NCBI GenBank assembly: GCA_030430725.1
Contig: JAUIKP010000074.1
Location: forward strand, 1-10,300
Origin: Nitrospiria bacterium
GTDB lineage: Bacteria; Nitrospirota; Nitrospiria; Nitrospirales; UBA8639
Length of the DNA: 10,300 nt
Direction: 5' to 3'
Positions 1 through 10,300 of the stretch are shown piece by piece. Position numbers and translations under genes: made by a program. Below the pieces are notes generated by a model. That model searched no databases. It had not been told where the DNA came from and saw nothing but the letters and a program-made list of their open reading frames with translations. Positions within the stretch are counted from its first letter, which is position 1. Every line of letters begins with the position of its first letter.

Positions 1-645
1 TTCGATACATCCACGGACAACATCGGCTTACATTTGAAGAGCATCTTTCACGAAGGTGAACTGGACGAATCGGCAACTGCCGAGGATTCCTCGGTAGTTC
101 AAATGGAAGGCAAACGACGGGTCACTTGCACGATTAAGCACTACAACCTGGACGCCATCATCTCCGTCGGTTACCGCGTCAACTCCAAACGTGGAACCCA
201 GTTCCGCATCTGGGCGACACAGATATTGCGTGATCATCTGGTGAAAGGCTACTCCGTCAACCAGCGTCGGCTGGAGGAACTCCAGCAGACGGTCCGGCTG
301 GTGACGACCCTGGCAAAAGACCGGGACCCTTCCGGCGATGAGGCCACCGCCCTTCTCCGCATGGTAGGCGAGTATAGCCGGGCACTGGACCTGCTCGACG
401 ATTATGACCACCAACGGGTGCCCGCCCCCATGGCAGGGCGCCAGACACGTTACACCTTTACCTATGAGGAAGCCATTGGCATGGTAAATCATTTGCGAGA
501 ACGATTTGGGGGTTCGGACGTCCTTGGGCAGGAAAAAGATGAAAGCCTGCACAGGAGGCTGCAAGCGATCCTGCACACGTTCAGTGGACAGGATCTCTAT
601 CTCAGCTTAGAGGAAAAATCGGCCACTTACTCTATTTCCTGGTGA
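1..645 (+). pseudogene. RhuM-family protein, N-terminal part of a RhuM-Fic fusion (5' end outside window, frameshifted)
   Basis: The reading frame is open from the first base (translation begins FDTSTDNIGLH), so the gene starts upstream of the window and the TTG at 34 is not its start. The segment YNLDAIISVGYRVNSKRGTQ followed by FRIWATQILRDHLVKGYSV is the hallmark of the RhuM virulence-protein family, whose exact biochemical role is unknown. A helical linker follows, then GGSDVLGQEKDESL and QDLYLSLEEKSA, which in intact relatives runs directly into a Fic domain. Here the frame goes out of register after the SA codons near 622 and ends at a TGA at 643-645 with an unrelated tail (TYSISW). Restoring one base near 622-624 rejoins it to the downstream frame. 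In family members the RhuM part is fused to a Fic/Doc domain, so this is one broken gene rather than two. Family assignment is confident; whether the break is biological or a sequencing error cannot be seen here. Confidence 0.85.
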
Positions 646-866
646 AAAACCACTCCTTAGTGGATGGCAACAAGCGTATCGCGGCTGCGTTATTTCTTTG
701 GTTTCTGGAACGCAACAGTGTCCTGACCAATGCCGCCGGGGTGCGTTTGATTTCGGATGCCGCACTCGTGGCCATGACCCTGATGATCGCGGAAAGTCGC
801 CCCGCAGAAATGGACGTCTTGGTCCGCATCGTCGTGCACCTCCTCAGTGAATACGATCCATTATGA
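624..866 (+). pseudogene. Fic/Doc domain, C-terminal fragment of the frameshifted RhuM-Fic gene
   Basis: Read from the CAC codon at 624, this frame gives HLLYFLVKNHSLVDGNKR and then IAAALFLWFLERN, which continues the RhuM-Fic protein left off in the other frame. NHSLVDGNKR is the Fic active-site signature (HxFx[D/E]GN[K/G]R) with the catalytic His, Asp, Gly-Asn and Lys-Arg present. Leu stands where most members have Phe. Fic enzymes usually transfer AMP, or in Doc a phosphate, to a target protein. The later segment ALVAMTLMIAESRPAEMDVL is also typical of the C-terminal end of RhuM-Fic proteins, so the 3' end is complete at the TGA 864-866. An ATG at 642 could in theory start a separate 74-residue protein, but no ribosome-binding site precedes it and it would lose the first helix of the core. 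I treat it as the second half of the pseudogene. Confidence 0.8.
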
Positions 867-897
867 GCATCCTCGGAGCAAACCCTGCCTGAGCCAA

Positions 898-929
898 TTG
901 ACACACACGACCTTGGACGGCGATGCTAT
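898..929 (+). promoter_or_regulatory. Possible sigma70-type promoter for the small exported protein
   Basis: A perfect TTGACA hexamer lies at 898-903, between the Fic stop and the next gene. The best -10-like sequences are GATGCT at 922 (spacer 18, weak) and TGCTAT at 924-929 (spacer 20, too long), so the -10 is poor. The position, about 55 bases upstream of the next start, is sensible. Confidence 0.25.
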
Positions 930-984
930 GAGGGAATTGCCTGGACGGTACCAATCTTTTATTTTCACATTCTGAAAGGAAATC

Positions 985-1395
985 ATGACCATGAATCTAT
1001 TACGCATGATGATCGGCATTTCTCTGAGTGTTGCCCTCTTCGCGGGAACCGGGTTGGCCACAGAACCGGCGGAGGTGGAGAAATACGTGAAGGCCCGTAT
1101 TGAGATCGGCGAGATGATGACGAACTACTTTAAGGGTGGAAAGGGATACGGGGACGGTCAGCGCCCCTCGCCGGAGGCCATGAAGGAAATGGGCGCGGAT
1201 ATCAATACCAAACTCAGTGCGTTATTGGCAAAACATGATTTGACGATCGAGGAATATCGCCAACGCAGCCCTGAGGTCTTTGCCGATGATCCGGCCGTAC
1301 AGGGGTATCTCAGTCAGCATCCGGATCTGAAGGCACGCTACGATGCCCTTCCATTGGGCAGTATGAAAGGCGGGAGCACCGGCCGGGGGTACTAA
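985..1395 (+). CDS. Small exported helical protein of unknown function (DUF4168-like)
   Basis: The 136-residue product begins with a clear signal peptide: a short basic start, the hydrophobic stretch MMIGISLSVALFAGTG, and a plausible cleavage site after GLA (about residue 25), before TEPAEVEKYV. The mature part is about 111 residues, charged and probably helical (residues 29-105), and ends in a Gly-rich tail (GSMKGGSTGRGY). The pattern KLSALLAKHDLTIEEYRQ resembles DUF4168-type periplasmic proteins, in which a C-terminal 'gLT.eey' helix is conserved; that resemblance is by eye and tentative. It has no cysteines in the mature part and no lipobox. AAAGGA at 975-980 lies 4 bases before the ATG at 985 and 10 before a second ATG at 991, so 991 may be the true start; the signal peptide survives either way. 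It probably acts in the periplasm; its function is unknown. Confidence 0.75.
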   Translation: MTMNLLRMMIGISLSVALFAGTGLATEPAEVEKYVKARIEIGEMMTNYFKGGKGYGDGQRPSPEAMKEMGADINTKLSALLAKHDLTIEEYRQRSPEVFADDPAVQGYLSQHPDLKARYDALPLGSMKGGSTGRGY

Positions 1396-1489
1396 GACGC
1401 CCACGAATTTCAGACAGGATTCTCTCTTTCAAAAAATCATTTGCTGCTGGAGACCCGGTCAAAATAAGCGGCGGCCATGATGGTACCTT

Positions 1490-2065
1490 GTGATGCCAGT
1501 CCGTTTCCCCATCGACACACAATTGAAGGATGGTTCGGCCGTGCGAATGGCGCCGGCCGAACCCAAGGATATCGAATCGCTTCGCCAGCTGTACAACGTA
1601 ATTGTCGATGAAGGCACTTCCTATCCCCATGAGCAGATGCCATCCGATGGAGATTTTCAGGCCTATTGGTTTGGAGGCTGTGGCACCGTGATGGCTTTTG
1701 CGCGGACCGGGACAGGTTCCTTGGAACTGGCCGGAGCCTATTACGTCAAAGCAAATTGGCCAGGCCGGGCAAAGCACGTGGCCAACGCGGGGTTCATCGT
1801 CGCGCCGGAATGGCGTGGGAAGGGCTTGGCCCGCCTACTTGGAGAGACGATGTTAGGCCATGCCCGTTCGCTCGGCTTTCGAAGCGTGATTTTCAATCTG
1901 GTATTTTCTGAGAATACCATCGCGCATCGCCTGTGGACGCAATTGGGTTTTCAGATACTCGGCACCATTCCACAGGCCGTACAGAAAAACGATGGGACCT
2001 ACCAGGATGCCCACATTATGTTCCGCTCACTCTGTGACGGCAGCCACCTGACGGATCACTTCTGA
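1490..2065 (+). CDS. GNAT-family N-acetyltransferase
   Basis: The protein has about 190 residues and transfers an acetyl group from acetyl-CoA to an amine; the substrate cannot be read from the sequence. Counting from the ATG at 1493, the core GNAT motif A is residues 99-116 (AGFIVAPEWRGKGLARLL), with the acetyl-CoA pyrophosphate-binding loop R-G-K-G-L-A at 108-113. Motif B follows as FSENTIAHRLWTQLGF (about 138-153), including the usual Asn and the aromatic LGF turn. The N-terminal half (NVIVDEGTSYPHEQ) and the FNLVFSEN segment recall the yeast Mpr1-like subgroup that acetylates toxic proline analogues, but this is only a resemblance. A TGA in frame at 1478-1480 limits the start to GTG 1490 or ATG 1493. 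No good Shine-Dalgarno is visible for either. It lies 94 bases behind the exported-protein gene and may be read through from it. Confidence 0.85.
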   Translation: MMPVRFPIDTQLKDGSAVRMAPAEPKDIESLRQLYNVIVDEGTSYPHEQMPSDGDFQAYWFGGCGTVMAFARTGTGSLELAGAYYVKANWPGRAKHVANAGFIVAPEWRGKGLARLLGETMLGHARSLGFRSVIFNLVFSENTIAHRLWTQLGFQILGTIPQAVQKNDGTYQDAHIMFRSLCDGSHLTDHF

Positions 2066-2259
2066 AATGAGGTATCACACCAGCCATCGAGTGAGAAGGG
2101 TATATTTTTTCCGAACAGCGACCACTCCCTGCCCTTGAACTGTCCGATGCGGCTACCGCTCTCCAACGCGCATATTCCAAACAGCACGAACCGTCATTTT
2201 TTCCCGGATTACTACAGCCAGGGCACAGGTCCTTTGCGACCATTCTGTCTGGCGGCGCC

Positions 2260-2287
2260 TTGACAATTCGGCCCGTTCCCGTACTAT
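2260..2287 (+). promoter_or_regulatory. Sigma70-type promoter for the HugZ-like gene, overlapped by a small inverted repeat
   Basis: TTGACA (2260-2265) and TACTAT (2282-2287) are separated by 16 bases: a perfect -35 and a -10 matching 4 of 6. Transcription would begin near 2294. The inverted repeat TATCA-N7-TGATA (2285-2301) overlaps the -10 and the predicted start point, where a repressor would be expected to bind; this regulatory reading is inference. Confidence 0.5.
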
Positions 2288-2453
2288 CAAAACACGTGAT
2301 AATGAGGGCAGAACGGTTCTCAATCATGGCCAAGTGAGCCGGGCAATCACTTGAATTTTTCGTCTCTATGCGTATGTGCCAGAGAGCCCGATAGCGGGGG
2401 AAAGCGGGCGGGGCATCGTTCGCTTCCTCACTCTCCAACTGAAACCCTATCAA

Positions 2454-2460
2454 GGGAGGT
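2454..2460 (+). promoter_or_regulatory. Ribosome-binding site that fixes the HugZ-like start
   Basis: GGGAGGT is a near-perfect Shine-Dalgarno sequence 11 bases before the ATG at 2472. It supports 2472 over the upstream in-frame GTG at 2376. Confidence 0.6.
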
Positions 2461-2471
2461 CGTGCCATCCT

Positions 2472-2960
2472 ATGAACGATGACCAGCCGGCTACGGTCTG
2501 CGACAGTCTCATACACGGTATGCAGAGTCTCCAACTCTCCACAGTCGGGGTGGACGGCATTCCCCACTGCAGCTATACGCCCTACTTGCACCGGGCTCCG
2601 GGCCACTTTTACATCTTTGTCAGTCAACTGGCCGCACATACCCGTCACCTGCTGGCAAACCGGAACGTCGCCATTATGATCATTGCCGATGAACAGTCGA
2701 CATCACAGATTTTCGCCAGGACGAGGGTGCATTACGTGTGTGAGGCCACACTGATCCCGCCCGATCATTCCGAATACGAGTCTGTATTGGACGACTATCA
2801 GGAACGGCATGGCAAAATGGCCGGCCTGTTACGGCAGCTGCCGGACTTTGTTCTATTTCACCTGCATACGAAGAGTGGGCAGTTTGTGATGGGGTTTGGC
2901 AAAGCCTACACGCTGACCGGAGACAATTTGTCGGTCTTCAACCATTCCCGTTCTGGGTAG
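2472..2960 (+). CDS. HugZ/HutZ-family heme-utilisation protein (pyridoxamine 5'-phosphate oxidase-like split barrel)
   Basis: The 162-residue protein shows the order of the HugZ/HutZ family. LQLSTVGVDGIPHCSYTPYL (21-40) is the first split-barrel strands. FYIFVSQLAAHTRHLLANRN (46-65) matches the family's 'lLiSeLa.Ht.NL..np' segment. EQSTSQIFARTRV (74-86) follows, then DDYQERHG (117-124) and the signature GFGKAYTLTGDNL (141-153). Family members such as HutZ and HugZ bind heme and open it oxidatively to release iron in the cytoplasm. Many relatives are annotated only as FMN-binding pyridoxamine oxidase-like proteins. HutZ carries its axial heme His near the C terminus; the only late His here is in VFNHSR (H158), and the usual longer His-containing tail is absent, so heme cleavage is plausible but unproven. 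The gene has its own promoter and a strong ribosome-binding site. No signal peptide is present. Confidence 0.8.
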   Translation: MNDDQPATVCDSLIHGMQSLQLSTVGVDGIPHCSYTPYLHRAPGHFYIFVSQLAAHTRHLLANRNVAIMIIADEQSTSQIFARTRVHYVCEATLIPPDHSEYESVLDDYQERHGKMAGLLRQLPDFVLFHLHTKSGQFVMGFGKAYTLTGDNLSVFNHSRSG

Positions 2961-3507
2961 TCTGATTAGACCATTGGCCGGGCTCTCTTCCAGCCCTAAA
3001 CGCTTCTCTGTACTTTACAGGAGAGTGAGGGTTCGGTATTCTGCCGAAACGCCGACGCAAACTTCCGGATAATCGTTCAGGACCGACCTATCAGACACAG
3101 AAGGTCAGTGTGCCATGCGGCTTTCGACTTCAGGCCGAAGCCCCCATCTCTTTCAGCACATTCCTCCCCTAAGCAAGACCGGCTCCAGCGAGTGGCAGTG
3201 CATCCAGTGCGAATGGTTGTCTTTGGAGGCTGGACCATCGCGATTAGAAACCGAGTGATGGGGGAATCCTGAATGGATATTCAGAAAAACCGACGCGAGA
3301 AACTCTACGATTCGACTTCTTCAAGGGGAAGAACACATGGATGATACGGAATGTGGAAGATGGCGAACACGATCCGGCGGAACAATTGCCCAGCAGAGTT
3401 CACGTGCAGGGACGCTGAATGCGCCGATTCATCTGATGAATCATATGGACATCCCTTTCCCATAGAATTCACCACGATCACCAACCATTGAATATCAGGA
3501 ACACACC
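2961..3507. other. Long intergenic stretch without a convincing gene
   Basis: About 547 bases. Short hairpins are visible: GGGCT-N7-AGCCC (2980-2996, just after the HugZ-like stop, no T-tract), TTCGG-N7-CCGAA (3032-3048), and a bulged stem pairing GGCTT and CG at 3119-3126 with CGAAGCC at 3136-3142. Three short reading frames exist: 3115-3258 (47 residues, with a CIQC pair), an open frame 3248-3418 without a normal start but protein-like in composition (RFDFFKGKNTWMIRNVEDG), and 3337-3465 (42 residues, preceded by AAGGGG). None is recognised. The region may be decayed coding sequence, a small RNA, or a long regulatory region for the pyrophosphatase gene. Confidence 0.4.
3337..3465 (+). CDS. 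Possible small protein, unrecognised (low confidence)
   Basis: A 42-residue frame beginning MDDTECGRWRTRSGG is preceded by AAGGGG at 3323-3328, 8 bases from the ATG, and ends 42 bases before the pyrophosphatase start. No motif, signal or membrane segment is seen. An overlapping open frame (3248-3418) has an equally protein-like composition, so this could be chance. Confidence 0.15.
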   Translation: MDDTECGRWRTRSGGTIAQQSSRAGTLNAPIHLMNHMDIPFP

Positions 3508-4059
3508 ATGACCAAATTAGCCAAGAGTCAGTATTTTAATCCCTGGCATCATGCCAGTCCCGGTGACAAATTACCCGAGTTCGTGAATGGAATCATTGAG
3601 ATTCCCAAAGGCACGAGAGCCAAATATGAATTAGACAAGGAAAGTGGCCTGCTGATATTGGACAGAGTGTTATATTCTTCCGTGTATTACCCCGCCAATT
3701 ACGGATTCATTCCTCAATCGTATTGTGAGGATAAAGACCCCTTGGATATTCTCGTGATATCACAAATTGATGTCGTCCCGATGTGTATCGTGCCGGCCAA
3801 AGTCATTGGCGTCATGCGCATGCTTGATAACGGAGAGGCTGATGATAAAATCATTGCGGTAGCGGCAGGCGATCCCAGTGTCAGTCACATTAAGGATATT
3901 TCAGAATTGCCCCAACACTTTATCTCCGAATTACGCCATTTCTTTGAAGAGTATAAGACTCTTGAACATAAAGCAGTCGTGGTGGAGGAGTTTTTAGAGA
4001 AACAAGTGGCTCAAAACATTCTGAATCAGAGCCTCGGGATGTATAAAGAAATATTTTAA
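3508..4059 (+). CDS. ppa: Inorganic pyrophosphatase, family I
   Basis: This soluble 183-residue enzyme hydrolyses pyrophosphate to two phosphates, pulling biosynthetic reactions (nucleic acid, protein and activated-sugar synthesis) forward in the cytoplasm. The family I active site is complete: [14 protein letters not shown] at 31-44 (Glu31, Lys39 and Glu41 region), [10 protein letters not shown] at 61-70, and the metal-binding signature [10 protein letters not shown] with Asp75, Asp77 and Asp80. Later comes DDKIIAV, with the further metal Asp and Lys. Length fits the prokaryotic hexameric type (about 175-185 residues). AGGA at 3498-3501 lies six bases before the ATG. The codon use looks more AT-rich than the neighbouring genes. 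It stands alone, with long non-coding sequence upstream and a strong hairpin directly downstream. Confidence 0.95.
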   Translation: MTKLAKSQYFNPWHHASPGDKLPEFVNGIIEIPKGTRAKYELDKESGLLILDRVLYSSVYYPANYGFIPQSYCEDKDPLDILVISQIDVVPMCIVPAKVIGVMRMLDNGEADDKIIAVAAGDPSVSHIKDISELPQHFISELRHFFEEYKTLEHKAVVVEEFLEKQVAQNILNQSLGMYKEIF

Positions 4060-7000
4060 AATTCGGCGTTGTCTAATTGCCCGGAGGCCGACCCTCCGGG
4101 CATGGTCGATTTGAATCTCCCCGGCCTTCGGCTCATGCGGGACACATCACACATGAAGGAACCTCGCTGCCAGTCATCCGTAATCTTCCAAAGCTAAATT
4201 TCAGACTGCAGGCTTGAGCAGGACCTTGACCCAGCCGTTTTCCTGCGCATCGAAATGCCGATAGGCTTTCGGTCCATCCCGAAGCGGCAACTCCTGAGTG
4301 ACGAGGAACGAGGGCTTGGCTTTGCCCACTTCAATAAGATTGCATAATTGACGATTGTATGCTTTAACATTGGCCTGACCCGTTCCTATCCGCTGCCACT
4401 TGGACAAGAAAAGGCCCCAGTCAAAGGCGGGCTGTCTTTTCTGAGCCAAGGCTTCGGATGATTTCGGATCCTCAGGCAGGAACACACCCACCACACCTAT
4501 TCGGCCTGTCGCGCGCACCGATCGTACCAGATTATTCATCGTGATATCGGCCTGTTCATGACTTTGGGGATCGTGCGCATGGTGTCCCAGGCATTCGCAA
4601 CCTGTATCTGCTCCCTCGCCGGCAGTCAGGTCCAGGATCTGATCAACCGGGGAAACTCTCGAGTCATCGATGGGAATCGCACCGATTTTCTCTGCCAGTC
4701 GTAATCGATCGGGGTGACGGTCCACAATCATGACCTTACTGGCACTTTTGAGGATGGCCGAGTAGGCTGCCAGGAGCCCCACCGGTCCCCCACCATAGAT
4801 GGCGACCGAATCGCCCGGCCGGACACCGGCGATCTCAGTCACATGGTATCCGGTCGGAAAGATGTCTGACAGCATGACATAATCGGCTTCTTTCTCCTGC
4901 GCATCTTCAGGCAACCGCAAACAGTTAAAATCACCGTACGGCACACGGAGGTACTCTGCCTGTCCACCTGGATACGGACCCATTCCCGCACAGCCATAGG
5001 CTCCACCGGCTGTTCCCGGATTAACCGTCAGACAGGAGGCAGTCAACCCTCTCTCACAGTTTTGGCAATATCCGCAACTGATATTGAAGGGCAGACAGAC
5101 ACGCTCGCCAACCTGCACCTGTGCAACATCAGGGCCCACCTCGATCACCTCGCCAAGATTCTCGTGCCCGAATATTGTGCCCGGCTCAATGGGCATTCGT
5201 CCCTCATACATATGTAAATCGGAATCGCAGATATTGGTCGTGGTCATTTTCACCAACACATCGGTTGGCCGCTCGATTTTTGGATCAGGCACTTCCTCCA
5301 CACTGACATCATGAGGTCCGTTATAGACAAGGGCTTTCATGGCTTCGTTCCTCCTATGATAAGAGGTGAAACTCCCAACATTCATGTTTGAGTCCCAGCG
5401 ACCGGCGGTCCATGGGCCACGTTTACCCGGCAGGCAAAGATTTGAAGTTGGGCAGAATAGATCAGAAAAGTATTAGAGAGGAAAATGGCAGAAGGGAACA
5501 CTGAAAAGAACCCTGGCTGACAAACTTTCAAGAGACTCACCTCTTTCCGTGCGTTCTTCCAGGAGTCTTCCGCATTTTAGATAAAATACAGAAAAAAATG
5601 AAGGTTTTGGACATTGTCCTCTAACAGACAGGATTGAGAAAATTCTGAAAGATCATGCAGGCCGTCCATGCACGCTTGGCATGGAAGGATCCTGATGAGG
5701 GTTCCTGGGCCAAAAGTCTGTTTAGGGAGACAAGTTACCAACGTTAGGAGGCGTGAATGAATGACCAACCATTTCTCACAGACGTACAAACCTTACGTAA
5801 ACGCGCAAGAGAACATATCGAAAAAGGCGCGGTGACGCCTGGGTATGCGGCCGACCGTGACACGGTCATTAAGCTCCTCAACGAAGCCCTGGCAACTGAA
5901 ATTGTCTGTGTCCTCCGGTATAAGCGGCACTATTACATGGCGTCCGGTATTCATGCTCAGAGCGTGGCGGCGGAATTTCTCCAACATGCCAATGAAGAAC
6001 AGGGCCATGCCGATCAACTGGCGGAGCGGATTGTCCAACTCGGCGGCGAACCGAATCTCTCACCTGAGGGAATGCTCATGCGCAGTCATTCCGAATATGT
6101 GGAAGGCACTTCCCTGATCGACATGATCAAGGAAGATCTGGTGGCCGAGCGCATTGCCATTGATAGCTATCGGGAAGTCATCAACTATCTCGGCACCCAC
6201 GATTCAACATCCCGCCGAATGTTGGAGGGCATTTTGGCTGTCGAGGAAGAGCATGCTGATGACCTTGTCTCACTTCTGGAGGAAATGGGCTCCTGACAAT
6301 TGGTTATGAGAGAGGCAAAAAACCGGGACATATGGATCGTCATTCTTATAGGTGTCTCGGGCTCGGGAAAAACGACCGTCGGGAAACTCCTGGCCGAAAG
6401 TCTCGGATGGTCATTTTACGAAGGCGATGATTTCCATTCCCAGAGGAATGTGTCCAAAATGCTTGCCGGAGTTCCCTTGAGTGATGAAGACCGGGTTCCC
6501 TGGCTTTCTGCGATCCATCAACTGGTTCACGAGCTGATACGCAAATCGCAGCGGGCGGTGGTTACGTGTTCCGCGTTAAAAAAAACTTACAGGAAGTTCA
6601 TCACTGAAGGGCACCCCCACGTCGCCGTGGTGTATTTGCGAGGCAATTACGCATTGATTCACTCGCGCCTGCGTTCACGAACTGACCACTTTATGAAAGC
6701 CGATCTGTTAGCTAGTCAGTTCAATGTGCTTGAAGAACCTTACGAGGTTCCCTCCATTGACGTTTCGCAAGCGCCGGAAGTCATGGTGGAGCAAATTAAA
6801 GGAATGCTGCATTTACATCCTTGGAGTCAGCCCTGTAAGACTCCGATACGACAAGCGGCTAATGATCATGACATTGATCCCGGATGAAGAGAAATCCATG
6901 ATGTGGGAGGCCACTTGACGTCGATCAGAGAGTTAGGACATTCGGGGGGATTGGTCTTTTTCCTTTTTCCACTTATACCAGATCGTTTCATTGCTCCCAT

Positions 7001-10000
7001 GCGGATAGATCAGTCGCTTCAGCGCAATGTAAGGTCGCCAAAGGTAGCGGTGGTATCGCTTATTTAAATCCGATCGTTGGGCCAACTGCAGTTCCTTCTC
7101 GGATAAACTCTGGGGTTGGAAGGTGTGTTTGTGTTTATACAGATGATAGAGATCTTCTCGAATCAACCGTTGGAAGACCGTCTCAGTCAGCGCGCCCACC
7201 CAACCCCGTCGAACCGGAACAGGCAGACAAATTTGAAAATCGATGAGATAGGGCTTTCCCTCGGTTGAACAAATGATATTACCCCGTTTATTCAAGTCCG
7301 CATAAAAAATGCGGCGCCGGTGAACCGCCTGAACAATGACCCGTAATTGGTCGAAAAAATCCGGAGCCAGCGATGTGGCATATCTGGCCATAGCCGGATC
7401 TCCCACCACCAGGTTGAATTGTTCCTGGATGCGCCTTTCAATTTCATGAAGCGTGTGTCCCTCAATAAATCGATGAAAATATCCTCGTTTCCCATAGCGC
7501 GGACCTAAAGCGGGAATGCCCGGGAGATCAGCAACCATCTGATAGATACGATATTCCCGCCTGGATATCCAACCCGTCAGGGGACGAAACAGCCAACCCA
7601 GCACAAAGCGAAAGTCGCTCAGCTTAAGAACATACCCTTCATTTGCCTGGTTCTTATAAAGGAGGTTACGGGAAAAGAAGTCATCTTTCAAAATGCGCTG
7701 AAAGGTATAGCGTTGCCCTTCAATCATAACGTGGGATGGATAGACAGGCATCAGGCTTCCCGCGCTGACATCGAACTCCCTACTCCTTGCCAGATGAAAC
7801 AACCCGGTGAAGATTGGCACAATGGGTCGCTTAAAAAAGCCGCCAGCGGCGTTCCCTGCCTCCGCCGTAGCGGCTTCGCGCAGGCAGGTCGCCATTTTTC
7901 CGTGCTCACGTACTCAGTGTACGCTCCGCGAGTAAAAACGGCTGCGGCCTTGCTGAACGGACCCTTCCGGAAGACTCAGGGCATGCTTTTTTGAACCGAC
8001 CCGGAGCCTTTGATGAGTCATCTCATCCTGGGCAAATTTGCCCTTGAAAATCTTTTTTATTCAACACTCCCACAATGTACCTCAAATGAATGATATTTTC
8101 ATCCATTTCGATACCTTCAGAGCCACCCCGGGATGCCTGATGGTGGTGAATGGATAAGGTTCGGGAGCAGCCCGTAAGCACGCTATCAACCAACACACGG
8201 TTTTCTCAGACCCTGGGAATGATGATCCGGACTAGCCTTATTCGAGTTCTCAAGGTATAAATAGGAAACTCATCTGATCGGGACGCGCACGTACAGGTCT
8301 GTACGAAGCCTTTGTGGCACAGGTTGTTTGCCTTCCAACACCGTGTTGTGCCCAGGTAATGGATCAGCAATACCCAGGCTTTTTCGCCGAGAAGGAGAAC
8401 ATGCCCTATCAGCCCATCGAAAATTACGGCCTGATTGGAAACATGCAGACGACCGCACTGGTCGGTATGAACGGGTCCATCGATTGGTTCTGCTTTCCCT
8501 ATTTCGACTCTCCCAGCGTGTTCTGCGCGATCCTGGATGATGCCAAGGGGGGACGGTTTAAGATCGCTCCCGTTCCGGACGGCGTTAAATCCAAACAGTA
8601 CTATTGGCCCGACACCAATGTTCTCGTAACCCGGTTTCATACTCCTGCCGGAGTCGGGCGAATTATCGATTTTATGCCGGTCGGATTTCACCCCGCCAAC
8701 TATATCCGACACGGTTTGATCCGCCGGGTACAAGCCATCAGAAAATCGATGACCTTTCGTCTCGAATGCCGTCCGGCCTTTAATTATGGTCGTGATACCC
8801 ATACCCTCACGATGGCCAAAGATGGGGTGCTCTTTCAATCTCCGGGCCTGACGCTTCGACTTGGATCCACGATTCCACTGACGCAGGACGACAACATGAT
8901 CGTCACCGAATTTACCATTCAAGAAGGAGAGGAGGTCGATTTTTGTCTGCAAGAGGTTGGACCTGACCATGCCCAGACCACCTTTTCCTGCCCGGAAATA
9001 CAAGCGGAAGAGTTATTTAAACACACGGTCGAGCATTGGCGTCGATGGCTATCCAAATGCACCTACACCGGGCGCTGGCGGGAAATGGTCCATCGCTCGG
9101 CTTTGGTTCTTAAATTGTTGACGTTCCAGCCCACCGGGGCGATTGTCGCCGCGCCAACCTGCAGTCTTCCCGAAGAGATCGGCGGGGTTCGCAACTGGGA
9201 TTACCGCTATACCTGGATCAGGGACGCCGCATTTACCTTATATGGCTTATTACGTATCGGTTTTACCGAAGAGGCTTCAGCCTTTATGCAGTGGCTGGAA
9301 GCCCGCTGTCATGAATTGAATCCTGACGGATCCTTACAACTGATGTACGGTATCGAGGGACGACACCAACTCACTGAAGAAACATTGTCTCATCTCGAGG
9401 GCTATCGTGGCTCACGACCCGTCCGGGTGGGCAATGGCGCCTACAACCAACTCCAACTCGATATTTACGGGGAATTAATGGATTCCGTGTATCTCTATAA
9501 TAAATACGGCACACCCATTTCCTACGATCTCTGGAAACACCTTCGCCGCATGATCAACTGGGTCTGCGACAACTGGCAGCGCACCGACGAAGGCATATGG
9601 GAAGTGCGAGGGGGCCAGCAACATTTTGTCTATTCCAAATTGATGTGCTGGGTGGCCGTGGACCGTGGACTACGTCTGGCCGAAAAACGATCCTTCCCGG
9701 CCGACCACGAGCACTGGTTAACAACCCGGGATTGTATCTATGAAGAAATTATGGCCAAGGGATGGGACTCACAATGTCAGGCTTTTATCCAGCGATATGG
9801 CAGCACGTCGTTGGATGCCGCGAATTTAGTGATGCCTCTCGTGTTTTTTGTGTCCCCGACCGACCCTCGTATGCTCAGGACCCTGGATGCCATCAACCGG
9901 AAGCCGGAACAAGGAGGTCTGGTCTCCAACGGACTGGTCTATCGGTATAATTTATCCGAAATCCAGGACGGGCTGGACGGAGAGGAAGGCACCTTCAATC

Positions 10001-10300
10001 TTTGTACATTTTGGCTCGTCGAAGCCATGACCCGCGCAGGGCAGGCGGATCGCAATCGCTTAGAAGAAGCCCGTCTTGTGTTTGAGCAAATGCTCGGATA
10101 TGCCAACCACCTGGGGCTTTATGCCGAAGAAACCGGCCATCACGGTGAGGCCCTCGGCAATTTCCCCCAAGCCTTTACGCATCTCGCCCTCATCAGCGCC
10201 GCCTTCAACCTGGACCGGGCCCTGGGTACATAACAAAGAGTTTGTTCTCTTCCCTGCGATCTCCCCTCACCGCTCATGACAGTCCTATCGGGACAACCAT

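Larger units (their letters stand above)
2066..2471. other. Intergenic region upstream of the HugZ-like gene
   Basis: This stretch of about 400 bases holds no convincing gene. T-runs occur at 2105-2110 and near 2200, but without a clear stem before them, so I do not call a terminator for the acetyltransferase gene. The notable content is the promoter at 2260-2287 and a leader of about 175 nt, which contains an 11-codon ORF (ATG at 2303 to TGA at 2338) and a G-rich section at about 2390-2413. The in-frame GTG at 2376 would lengthen the downstream protein by 32 residues of low-complexity, non-family sequence and is not accepted. Confidence 0.5.

Overview
The window looks like a chromosomal stretch from a free-living Gram-negative-type bacterium of moderate GC content. 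The gene mix, and a palindromic intergenic element of a type I recall from Nitrospira genomes, suggest Nitrospirota (Nitrospira or a close relative). That assignment is an inference from memory. There is no rRNA, tRNA, CRISPR array, transposase or integrase in the window.

Layout, left to right. (1) 1-866: the 3' part of a RhuM/Fic fusion gene of the toxin/AMPylator type. It enters from the left edge and is broken by a one-base frameshift near 622-624. (2) 985-1395: a small exported helical protein. (3) 1490-2065: a GNAT acetyltransferase. (4) 2472-2960: a HugZ/HutZ-type heme-utilisation (split-barrel) protein behind a good sigma70 promoter and a leader of about 175 nt. (5) 2961-3507: a long stretch with no convincing gene. 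(6) 3508-4059: family I inorganic pyrophosphatase, followed by a strong hairpin. (7) 4201-5340, minus: zinc-dependent glutathione-independent formaldehyde dehydrogenase type. (8) 5757-6296 and 6306-6887: a bacterioferritin-like diiron protein and gluconokinase, almost touching and probably co-transcribed. (9) 6933-7751, minus: a RIO/LPS-kinase-like protein kinase-fold protein. (10) 7752-8400: an intergenic region unusually dense in palindromes, including a REP/MITE-like element. (11) 8401-10233: a cytoplasmic family 15 glycoside hydrolase (glucoamylase/trehalase type).

Functionally this is an assembly of stress and central-metabolism housekeeping functions rather than one pathway. It covers aldehyde detoxification (formaldehyde dehydrogenase), iron and heme handling (ferritin-like and HugZ-like), sugar entry (GH15 releasing glucose; gluconokinase making 6-phosphogluconate) and pyrophosphate removal. 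I see no clear new multi-gene system. The items most worth a second look are the palindrome-rich region at 7838-8108, which also lengthens the kinase reading frame artificially; the frameshifted RhuM-Fic gene; perfect inverted repeats upstream of the GH15 and ferritin genes; and the unexplained 547-base gap at 2961-3507.
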